Of a stretch of 48,271 bases of DNA, positions 27,301 through 34,000 are shown in pieces. How positions within the stretch are numbered: position 1 is the first letter of the stretch; each line of letters opens with the position of its first letter. The notes beneath the pieces were generated by a model. The model had not been told where the DNA came from, did no database searches, and saw nothing but the letters and a program-made list of their open reading frames with translations. This DNA is from Planctomycetota bacterium. GTDB taxonomy: Bacteria; Planctomycetota; Phycisphaerae; Tepidisphaerales; Tepidisphaeraceae. Where the stretch lies: assembly GCA_026693085.1 (NCBI GenBank), contig JAPLNB010000375.1, positions 1 through 48,271 of the forward strand, in the 5' to 3' direction. The position numbers were made by a program, and so were the translations under genes.

Positions 27301-28083
27301 GACTGGATCAAGAACAACCTGAGCGATCTCGACCAGGAGGATCTGGCATTCGCGTTCTACATTGCCGCATCCGCCACGCCGATGACGGCGCAGGAGTACA
27401 TCGACTACCAATTGGCGCGAGCAGGCGAACTTCGCACTCGCATTCTGGCCGACGCGACCGCTCCGTCGGCGCTGATCGTTGCCGCGGCCGATTCTGTCGT
27501 GTGGGGCCAGGCTTACCTGGCGTCTCTGACCGACGCCGGCCTGCTGCGGCCGGAGGATGAACCTCCGGCGATCCGCAGTCAGCCGCAATTTGTCAGCCTC
27601 ATGCAGAGCCTGGACGCGGGTCTGCTGGGCATGCCGGCGGGACAGGGCATTATCGCCGCCGGCAATCTGACGGCGTTCTTCGAGAAGGTCCGGCAGTGGT
27701 ATGGGCATGACCCGAGCCAGTACGCGATATCGGATGTTCCGCCCAACGCGGCGGATTATGACCTCGGCTTGGCGAACAAGACCCACTTCGAAACCTTCCG
27801 CGTCCAAGTCGGCGCCGAGCCCGATCCGGACATTCTCGCCGTTGCCGGCGCCGACCTCAGCGGCTACTTCGGAGCCGCCGGCCGCGCTGCCAACAACGTC
27901 AAGATGATCGGCCCCCAGGGCACCGGCCCCGAGTCGTTCGTTCCGCTCAATGCGCCGCTGCCAGGACGTTCAACCTCGGCGACATCCGCATCGGCGATAT
28001 CCGCGTCCACATTCCCGAAGGCCGCGGCGCCTTCAACGGCGATTTCGATTTCGTGTCGTCGCTGGGCGTGGTTCTGCGGGTGA
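15352..28083 (+). CDS. Giant CARDB-repeat surface protein, 5' part (LEPR-XLL type)
   Basis: First 4,243-codon open frame of a very large adhesin-like protein. The short basic N-terminus has no Sec signal but carries L43-E-G-R-V-M-L49, the LEPR-XLL type motif of giant planctomycete proteins. From about residue 53 to 3658 there are 28 tandem CARDB domains of about 120-130 residues; each starts like PDLxVxxxxAP, has W(T/Y)DxVYLSxD in the middle and ends with ESNETNN. After the array come a PPC-like beta domain (about 3663-3763) and an IPT/TIG-like domain (about 3767-3852). An unrecognised region follows to about 4200. The last 43 residues after PLNAPLPG are out of frame: the real continuation is in the frame of the next entry. 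An extracellular, matrix or cell-contact role is inferred only from the domains. Confidence 0.85.
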   Translation: MCRKNGSLRRLFQESVRFLDELVNSLIGAGGGRVGILRGFDTLEGRVMLDGSDLIVESVSTSVSAAVLGQSINVTFTIKNQGNMTATPPSPEWVSATDSIYLSEDNVFDEMADKHLASQDGIWLLGDPTELAAGASYTRTDVPVTLSGVSAGRRYLFVVTDQWAYVSETDETNNVSAPVALDLTAPNIDLRVINPTVSRTNVKCNETIDLSWGVQNFGTENATAPEWTDAAWLSSDATLNTPSHGPGGFQPGDTMLTDGWHYDGLAAGASYTQPATGVMTAGIPNVTPGTWYVLFSVDRAMEWGNNSQVESDESNNVVAVPITIAAPSVDLQISNPSAPATGSGGDAINVSWRVTNAGSDAANGAYSRYSGTSMWYDAVYMSDTATFDKLTATVLGPRRQSTPPLAGGASYDATATVTIPEGTALGSKYLFIVPDDYSEQSETNETNNISAAIPFTVVPPQVDLVISTASVTNPPVRPATIAIVSWTVLNQGTSTARGGWYDRFFLSADSTLDVQDVSLNGETFHSSSSPLAGGASYSQTSWVGIPYGTVGGSWHLLVVTDYSAGQVETNEDNNVYDVPIQVVQPDLVVQSISAPAVGTPGQAIWVSWVARNDGTATAGGVIWDYVYLSTDTTLSGDDTYLNNDVLSRSAAAGGGTYSAGATVTLPTNLPSGPYYLLVQLDHGNGVGESNESNNVGSLAIQLGVPPDLTVTAAAGPAQADWGQSVNFTWTVSNVGEGSASLGWTDRVYLSNSNTLDGSAVYVGSLAHSEALGAGAQYDAAASFVIPVSVGVGQKYILIQTDFGGTQGESNENNNVIVAAGQMTVRAPDLTVLTATAPAAAVLGETISVSWTVKNVGPGSATRDWYDQVFISSDQTLDAGDVVVLSESISSQLPVAADGTYTITREFVIPATVGAGSRYVLFAVDALSNQSESDETNNVRSAAITISAPNLVVSSPSAPASAIVSQTVHLAWTVTNQSAVPAPADWHDAVFLSTDATLSGDDVRITLQWIGTQTPLAAGAHYDMAVDVPVPQVPAGHYYVIFVIDRHNQQGESDETDNTAIAQMDVTSPDLSVIGLEAPTTAALGDSMSVTWTVENIGGAAAIADWYDNLYLSNDQTFSGDDTHVSTLLIADQTPLAGGAQYTATQTVTIPRTGTGDRYLLLVIDGSYMQGESNETNNVAAVPITLTSPQLTVTSATAPAQASLSETISVSWTVGNSGNGVAAADLYDTIYLSRSNVLDGSAVFVGYQSITDQSPLAAGGTYTVSRTITIPQVGTGAWYLLFAADGYDYQPESNETDNTRAVAINLSAADLTVTAVDAPAQISVGQRVDIGWTVSNADSGPATGSWYDAIYLSTDATLGGDDRWLGAESAAAKSPLAAGATYTLSSRVNIPAVAAGQYYILVLTDAYDGQGESDSTNNVRAIPVTVSSPDLVISSVNAPASASASWPFHVTWTVRNQGQGPAEGDWYDAVYFSTDQQLDDTDALLRADWTGVMTPLAASATYTFGGDITMSSQMRGQGYLLFVADRYGYQPETDDTNNVYASAITLSAADLQVSAATAPASANLGQTIDIAYTIRNAGGGAARSGRYDRVYLSDNATLDAGDTILLTRWVSPETLESGASVDYTGQVVIPAAAAGNKYLLFVADAQDSQGETDETNNVLEKAITLSAADLTIAATAPASVRLGENFNVSWTVTNSGAGAAPAGWYDYVYLSTDAVLDAGDRALVAQAKDGATALAVGDHYQVSKSMTLWGSNTQPGNYYLLFVADASGNQPEGNETNNVFASALAVVAPNLVIQDPVAPSDAVAGAGITVNWTTRNSGNASVVSPWTERAVISTDQYFGNWDDVLIGTVSGATDLAADATIARSVTGTMPWGYQGAYTLFIKVDMGGTSAESNENDNLYTAAIQISYATPPADLIVDAMTVPGLAGTGAAVQVAWRVTNQGTAATRGSAWSDRVYLSSDSVFGSDWLLGTFSHSGALASGDNYTQVQNLVLPVDLAAGQYWVFVATDVYGQLDEPGAEGNNVARSLGAMDVSLSPVPDLLPSAVSGPAAANTGQPVTISYTVRNAGRAIAAGPWKERVYLSPDGTLNGAAHLATFNRTDSLAAGQSAARTETVTLPVWADGNYRLVVVVDSDNQVFERDDEGNNTTASTAALVVQHPDLVVTTASTTNAAQSGTGLTVTWTARNAGTGTAPGDWLDRVYLSTDATLSGDDLLRAEVTRPDDLTASGTYNAQAIITLPNGISGTYYIIVKTDAADGVEEATFDDNNATPTAAVAVSLAPYADLAISAVMAQSQLIGDPVDLTVSWTVTNAGTGAGPISSWTDRVVLSRDGTLGNGDDLVLGNFTRSGAMPVATSYTQTQIITLPAALVGRFTLFVKTDAADVVYEHTDTNSNVGSPAHFVDVMPVPCADLVVEAVAAPTAGRSAEPISLTWTIHNQGIGATSTAQWNDVVWISDNPTGATNARTLGSFSHVGSLGVDGRYTRSAQVTLPSDIGGNWYVFVSTGGPFEFIYTDNNTTRSDAVAVTLVPPPPVDLEVTAVSGPASINDGATVDVSWTVKNRGPQSISSQASWTDVVYIGPNGDFAHAQEIGRFTYSGGLEAGKTYTRTERFHMAEHIQGVYQFFIRTDATAQVPETNENNNVLGATDGTVVALTARPDLQVTSLLAPDSVTSGGVIDLEWTVVNRGSVRTPTGGSRWTDDVYLSLNNVLDGGDRLLGSVANGAALAATESYTSQARFNIPAGFGGNFYVIVKADGGDVVDEYPQEGNNTVARPLAIDVTVVPPPDLVVGDVNTATEAFDSSTITVHYKVTNRGAGVTYPGWWSDTVWLTRAKDRPNIYRGDVYLGTFAHDGVLDVNGFYTNDVQVTLPKHISGQYYITAWADSSDRVYEQPFDINLNPDAPTDPEGSNFKARPLTVLYTPPADLEVMQVTAPATAKGGRQVTLSWTVANNGQSATDRDQWADAIYVSTDATLHDGQGQEWMVFGLPHYGKMASGQSYTQTATFTLPPAAEGAYLVVETNVDPTVLMTDEELLLHEVGDILNRAETATADRDLTDLSRRELLDILIGPGPERVFEGPWTTNNAKAAACAVTGLRPDLQVSDIRTSVPAYSGDPVQVSWTVTNVGDDAVWSGTQRWTDRVYVSPDPVFSLGRATLIGAVVHSNATPLGSAASYTASVTMNLPEGIEGRKYVHVFSDRDPQKEYGGLDEVPAEAYPNWPETYRARVWEAGKKVNNYASAAVSVIYREADLQVTTLTVASTAASSATLPVSWTVKNQGTRATRVNRWMDRVYISTDPSLDLYDELLATSWRQGDGPLEPDASYTGNAEVRLPDGIQGNFYLLVFTDSPFGETWQASIDYTLPYPTPSGAERLEMQGGGNGMALVHEFAQENNNVLVSALTVTLANTPDLRVTDVAAPVHATVGKGFELTYQVTNLGQGLVPDRQNQWTDYIYLSRDKYLDVRSDPYVGSVTHTGALAVNQSYTVTQTWGLPRGVLGDYYVYVLTDVPNSIRPQGYVYEGSGETNNARSSAAPVIIELPPPGDLQVDSVQVPTSAVVGDAMTVEWTVSNHHATESIQGVWADSVYLSADATWDLGDKLVGRIEQGTLRNPKTLTPGASYTAKLNTLLPPALPGGYRLIVRSDIFDDIYEGANNANNSRASAGTMNVDVKTMYLGVPVSDELSTGQELLYRLDVGAGETLQINLDSQNDHAANELYARFEGLPSSIFYDAIYEGHLWADQTARVPTTRAGTYYILVRGTSEPQPNTPVQLVARALPFGISDVTPEVGGDSRYVTLQITGAKFSEQAVVKLVRPEFAEYEPVNYQVTSAAQIKAVFDLRAAPHGLYDVQVINPDGSIATLPYRYLVESARPLDLTVGAGGPTKLGLGEVGWYGLGIYSLSNVDAPYVHVEMSVPNVRNPREDLIPGPALVFRTNLYGDPNLANVPWASVDPIANLGGKQVAGGFTFDFINRGYAALTFTADAYPELRELLKQDKDWIKNNLSDLDQEDLAFAFYIAASATPMTAQEYIDYQLARAGELRTRILADATAPSALIVAAADSVVWGQAYLASLTDAGLLRPEDEPPAIRSQPQFVSLMQSLDAGLLGMPAGQGIIAAGNLTAFFEKVRQWYGHDPSQYAISDVPPNAADYDLGLANKTHFETFRVQVGAEPDPDILAVAGADLSGYFGAAGRAANNVKMIGPQGTGPESFVPLNAPLPGRSTSATSASAISASTFPKAAAPSTAISISCRRWAWFCG
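15505..26325 (+). repeat. Array of 28 CARDB-coding repeats
   Basis: I counted 28 successive units by their PDL-type openings, with typical unit length near 360-400 nt. Units in the 17.9-20.1 kb stretch are exactly in step: the codon before the tyrosine or histidine of the WYD motif falls at 18304, 18664, 19024, 19384, 19744 and 20104, that is every 360 nt. The units are clearly diverged in sequence, so this is an old array with conserved unit length. Confidence 0.85.
27942..27966 (+). other. Frame break inside the giant gene
   Basis: Up to PLNAPLPG (near 27,965) the sense reading is in the first frame. From about 27,966 it is in the frame one base back, where TFNLGDIRIGDIRVHIPEGR leads without a stop into the second large open frame. 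The junction falls inside one domain, so the two frames were once joined. No slippery heptamer is visible here. Confidence 0.85.
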
Positions 28084-31000
28084 CGGCGGGCGTGGATGTG
28101 CTGAGCGGCACCGCGATGTGGATACTGACCGCGATCGACCCGCTGACCGGCCTGCCATCGACCGACGAAACCGTCGGCCTCTTGAAGCCGAACACGGACC
28201 GCTCTCAGTATGGAATGGTCAACTACATCATCAAGCCGAATCGCGATGTCGCGACCGGCACACGCATCGACGCGTCCGCTCGCGTCTTCTTCGACAGTCA
28301 AGCCCCGATGGAGACCAATTCCGTCAGCAGCACTGTGGACGCGGCAGCGCCGACGTCGTCGTTGTCGGTTGCCCAGATTGGGAACGGCTCCTACTCCCTG
28401 AGTTTTGTGGGCTTGGATGACACCGGTGGTTCGGGGCTGAAGGATTACTCGGTTTTCGTGTCGATCGACGGCGGCCCCTACAACGTCTGGCTCAGCCGCA
28501 CGACGCAAACGAATGTGGTATACGAGGGCCGTGCGATACAGGTCCCGCAGTTCATCGTGCTGGCATCCGATGCGGCGGGGAATGTCCAGGCCGCTCCGGC
28601 GGGCGTGGTGTTGCCGTCATACGATCCGGCGGTGAACCTGGGCGCGCCGCCCGCCGCTCCGCAGACGGCGGATCAGATCACGCCACCAGCCAGCAATCCG
28701 GAGCCGCAGTTGCCCAACACGCTGTTTGTGCAGGCGCAGCTCGGCGTGCCGGGGGCGCAGTCGGCGACGAATCCGTCATCGTTCGGAACAGTGCTCGAGC
28801 CGTTCACCGCCAGCGCCTTTGCGTGGTCGATCGGCCGGTCGGGCGCCGGCATCGGCGCGTTGAGCATGGCGGTCTCGCCCGGAGGGACAAACGTGCTGGT
28901 CAGCGGTGGCGCTGGCCGGAACCAGATCTTCCGCCTGAACATTTCCGGCGGCCAGGTCGCCGAGGCGCTCGCCACGCTGGATGTGCCCATTTATGACATG
29001 ACCTTCGATGCGGCGGGGCATCTCTGGGCGACAACCGGTGGTGGGCCGCTCGTCGAACTCGACCCGTCCACCGGGCAGATTCTCGGTCGATACTCGGACG
29101 GCATCACGCTGGGCATCGCCGCGGATCCGCTCACCTCGCGGCTGTACGTCGCGACCTCCGACGGCATCGAGGTGTTCGACACGATTGGCCGAACCTGGCA
29201 GATCTTCTCGAGCACGCGCGTATGCGGCCTGGCGTTCTCGCCCGCGCGCGAGTTGTGGGGAACCACCTGGCCGCACGACGGCAAGGTCGTACGCTTCAAC
29301 CGCGTCGGCCAGGCCGAGCTGATGTTCACGCCCGACTCGCCCGCGACTGGCCTGGCATTCGGCCCCGCCGGAACCAGCCTCGAGGGCCTGCTGTTCATCA
29401 ATCACGTCGATGGCGGCAAGCTGACCATGTTCGATCTGGCCACACGCCAGACGCTGCCGGTTGCCACCGGCGGCTCCGCCGGACAATTCATCCACGTGTC
29501 GGCCGATGGCCGCGTTTATGTCAGCCAGGACGATCAGATCGACGTGCTGTCGCCGCTGACCGCGCCACGCATCACGGCCGGACCCGCCAACGGTGCGCAG
29601 CTCGACCCGCTGCTCACATCGCTGACGCTGACCTTCGACGCGGATATGCGGCACACGACACCCGTGGATCCGAATTCGGTCACGAATCCTGCCAATTACA
29701 GCCTGCTGGACGTGACGAGTGGGCAGGCCATCGAAATCGGCGCGGTGACCTACGCGGCGCCCACGCGCACCGTGCGGCTGTGGTTCGAAGCGCTGCTGCC
29801 GGACAGTTATCAACTCACAGTCTCGACTGACGTCTATAGCGAAACGGGGATTGCACTGGCGGACAAGTTTGTTTCAAGCTTCCAGGTGCTGGCGGATGTC
29901 AGTGACCAAGTGGCGGGCAAGATCACGAATATTCGAGCGGATCGATCGGCCGGGCGCATCACCTTTGATGCTTCGCTGGTGAACACCCTCGGCTTCGACA
30001 TGTATGGTCCGGTTCGGCTCGTCTTCAGGGGTCTTGCCGGCACAGGCGCCGCGGTGCTCAGGGCCGACGGCGTCGATGCCGACGGCAACCCCTACGTGAA
30101 CCTGCTGGGTTCGGACGCGGCGATTCTTCCGGACGGACAGAGTGCGCCGGTGCGGACGGTGGTTATTGCCAACCCCGACTGGGCCGAACTGGATCTGACG
30201 CCGCGCGTTGTCTGCGGCCTGCCGCCGAATGTACCGCCGGAGATCACCTCGACGCCGGTCGAGAGTGCGACGGCGGGGCAGTCATACACTTACGATGTCG
30301 ATGCAGTGGACACGGATTTCGGGCCTAAAACGGTGAACTATGTCCTCATATCGAGCCCGCGCGGTGCGAGCATCAATGCCACAACAGGGCTGATCACCTG
30401 GACGCCTGCGCGTGGCGATGCGCGCGTGTCGCTGTTCGAGGTGCGGGCGTACGACTGGCGCCGCGGCTATGACAGCCAGCGGTGGAACGTGGTTGTGGCC
30501 AACACGAACCGGCCCCCGAGCCTGTTGCCCGTTGCGAACCTTGTAGCGGCGGAGGGCGATGTAATTTCCGTGCCCGTTGCTGCGTATGACCAGGACGGAG
30601 ACCCGCTTACCTACTGGGCCGACAACCTGCCCGGTGGCGCGCTGTTCGACGCGGCGAAGGGCGAGCTGCGATGGGTCACGGACGCACATTCCGCGGGACG
30701 TTACAGCGAGGTGACGTTCCATGTCAGCGACGGCGTGGCCGAGGCGTCGACATCGTTCGAGATCCTGGTTACGAACGTCAACCAGCCGCCGCAGATGGAG
30801 CAACCGATTGCTCGCACGGTTCAGGAGAACCAGACTGTCACGTTCGCCCTGTCGGCCAGCGATCCGGACGGCGACCGGGTGGTGTTCTCGGCGTTGAACC
30901 TGCCGCGCGGCGCGGTATTGAACGCGGAGAGCGGGCTGTTCATCTGGACGCCAGACTATACGCAGCATGGCGATTACGAGCTTCAGTTCGTCGCGAGCGA

Positions 31001-34000
31001 CCGCGTGAATCAGTCGATTCGCACGGCCACGATTCATGTGTTGAACGTGAATGGCGCTGTGAGCCTGGACGAGCTGGGCAACTGGATCGTGTACGAGGGC
31101 CAGGCGCTAAAGGTGAAGATTGGGCTGAACGATCCGGACTATCCGGCGACGACGACACAGGTGGACGAAGCTGCGGACTCCGGCCAGACCACTGCAACCT
31201 TCACGTGGTCGAACACGGCTCTGCCGCCGGGAGCGACCTTCGACGAAGCGACGCAGACACTGAACTGGATCCCGACCTTCTCTCAGGCCGGCAGCTATAG
31301 CGTCAGTTTCACGGTGAACGACGACGGCGACGGGACCGGAACGTCCGCAGCGGACTCGAAGACGATCACGATCGAGGTGCGCGATGCCAACGGCGTGCCG
31401 ACGGTGACGGCGATCGACAACAAGGTCGTCAATGTGGATGCCACGATTGACATCGCGGTCAGCGCGGCCGACCCGGACGGCCGAGCGATTGTGCTGACCG
31501 CGAGCGGGTTGCCAGCATTTGCGAGCTTCACCGATCACGGCGACGGCACGGCCACGATTCATGCTGGGCCCGTGATTGCCGATGCCGGCGATTACATGGT
31601 GACGGTGATCGCCACGGATGAAGGGAACGGCGTCCCCGCCAATATCCTCAGCGGCCAGGCGAGTTTCATCCTGACCGCGCACGCGGACAACGCGGCGCCG
31701 GTAATGGGATACGTCGGCGACAAGATGGCTTTGATCGGGCAGGAGCTGGTGTTCGTGGTCGAGGTTGGGGACTTGGACCAGGATGAACTGAGCTATTCGG
31801 CGACGGGTCTTCCCGCGGGCGCGACCTTTACCGCCACGGGGATTTATGGGCAGGCGGAGTTCCGCTGGAGTCCAAGCGGCCCGGGCACGCACGCGGTCGT
31901 TTTGCGCGTGACCGACAGCGGAAACGGCGTGCCTGCCAATGCGATGAGCGACAGCCGGGCAATCAACATCGTCGCCCGGGCGGCGAGCGAACCGCCAGTG
32001 CTTCTGCCGGTCGGGCAGCAGACCGTGGCGGAGGGTCAGACGTTGATCGTGAACCTGTTGGCTACCGACGCCGATGGCGACCCACTGACCATCACCGCTG
32101 CCAGCCTGCCGCGGCACAGCAGCCTCGATCCGGCGACAGGCCGGTTTACCTGGACGCCCGACTTCACCCAGGCAGGCGACCACGTGATCCGCTTCACGGC
32201 CAGCGACGGTTCTCGTACAAGCACCGCCGACGTGCAGGTGAGCGTTCAGAATGTCAACCGCGCGCCGGTCGTGGTGGCATTGCCTGGGCAGGTCACCCTC
32301 GAGGGTCAAAGCCTTCAGTTCACGGTTGCTGCGGGTGACCTTGACGGCGATGCGATCACGAACTACGTCGACGGGCCTCTTCCGACCGGGGCGACATTTG
32401 ATCCTGCCACGCAGTTGTTCGCGTGGACGCCGGGATTCGCTCAGGCAGGCCGACACACGGTGCAGTTTGCCGCGATCGATCCGGGTGGCCTCATTGGTCG
32501 GCGGGACGTGACAATCGACGTGCTGAACGTGAACCGCGCTCCGGTGTTCCCCCCCGTCAGCGGCCATGTCGTCCTCGTCGGAAAGCCCTTCACCCTGCAA
32601 CTTGGCGCATCCGATCCGGACGGCTCAGCCATCACCTACACCGCCAAGGACCTGCCCGCGGGCGCGAGCCTGGATGCTGCGACGGGGCTGTTGACCTGGA
32701 CCCCCCAAGCGACGCAGGTTGGCACACACCAGCCGCTGATCTTCGCGTCGGACGGGGATCTGAGCGCCAGCCGCAGCGTTACGCTGGTTGTATCACATGA
32801 CGCGATCATGCCGCAGGTGCACATCGAGCTGACGCCGAGCTTCGCAGTAGCGGTGGGGCAGAGCGTCTTGATCCATGTGACCGCGACGGGGATTGCCGAC
32901 ATGGAAGAAGTATCGTTGACGATCGACGAACAGCCCGCGGCGCTCGATGCCTTTGGGCGCGCCCGTTACACCGCAACACGGACGGGGCACGTTGCGCTCG
33001 TTGCACAGGCGACCGATGCGGACGGGCTGATTGGAATCGCCACCGGTGATCTGCGCGTCCGCGATCTGCTGGACGACGACTCGCCTCTGATCAGCCTGTC
33101 GGTGCCCGCCGGCGCGAGGATCGTGACGCCCACGGACATCGTCGGGAGCATTGGCGACACCAACTTCGACCGCTACATGCTGGAACTCGTGCCGCTGGCT
33201 GGCGGGGAAGCTCGCATCCTTGCTCAAGGCATCACGCCCGTGGCCGATGCGGTGCTGGCGCGGCTGGACCCGGGTGTGGTTGCCAACGGGGCGTATGCCC
33301 TGCGTCTGACCGCCAGCGACATCGGTGGACGGACCCAGCGGATTTCCCGAACCATCGAGATCAACAGCGTTGCCAAGCCGGGCGCGTTTACCAAGTCGGT
33401 CGTTGACGGCATCGTGTCGCTCGACGGCGTGTCGATCAGCATTGCCAGGAACTACAGCAGTCTGGATGCGGCAACGAGCGGTTTGTTCGGCTATGGGTGG
33501 CACTTCGCTGGCCTCGAGCCGCGAGTTGCGACCGATCTGCCAGCGACTGGCCAGGAAGCCGACGGCGTCTACAACGCGTTCCGTTCCGGCACGCGCATCT
33601 ACCTGAATCTGCCGGACGGCAGGCGTGCTGGTTTCACGTTTGCCCCCGCGCGGTACGAGCATGGCGGCGCGGTGTGGTATTCGCCGGCATGGGTAGCTGA
33701 TGCGGGGGCGGGTTTCGAGTTGGCCAGTGCCGACGCAGCGATCGACCTGGTTGACGGCAGCTTCTTCCAGCTTCGCACGGGCTTGCCGTACAACCCGGCC
33801 AGCGGGCGGTTTGCTGGCGCGGATTACACGCTGGTGGCGGCTGATGGTACGCAGTATCTGTTCGACGCCGCCGACGGAGTCCAGATGATAGTCTGGCCGA
33901 ACGGCAAACGGTTGACAGTCAGCGACAGTGGGATTGTCGCGCCGAACGGCGAGCGGATCAGTTTCCAGACGGATGAATCGGGCCGGATCAGTGCGATCAT

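Noticed and set aside
27940-28083. Programmed -1 ribosomal frameshift joining the two giant frames
   Set aside because: No X-XXY-YYZ slippery heptamer is seen in the junction, and the protein appears to lack a stretch normally present there, which frameshifting would not restore.
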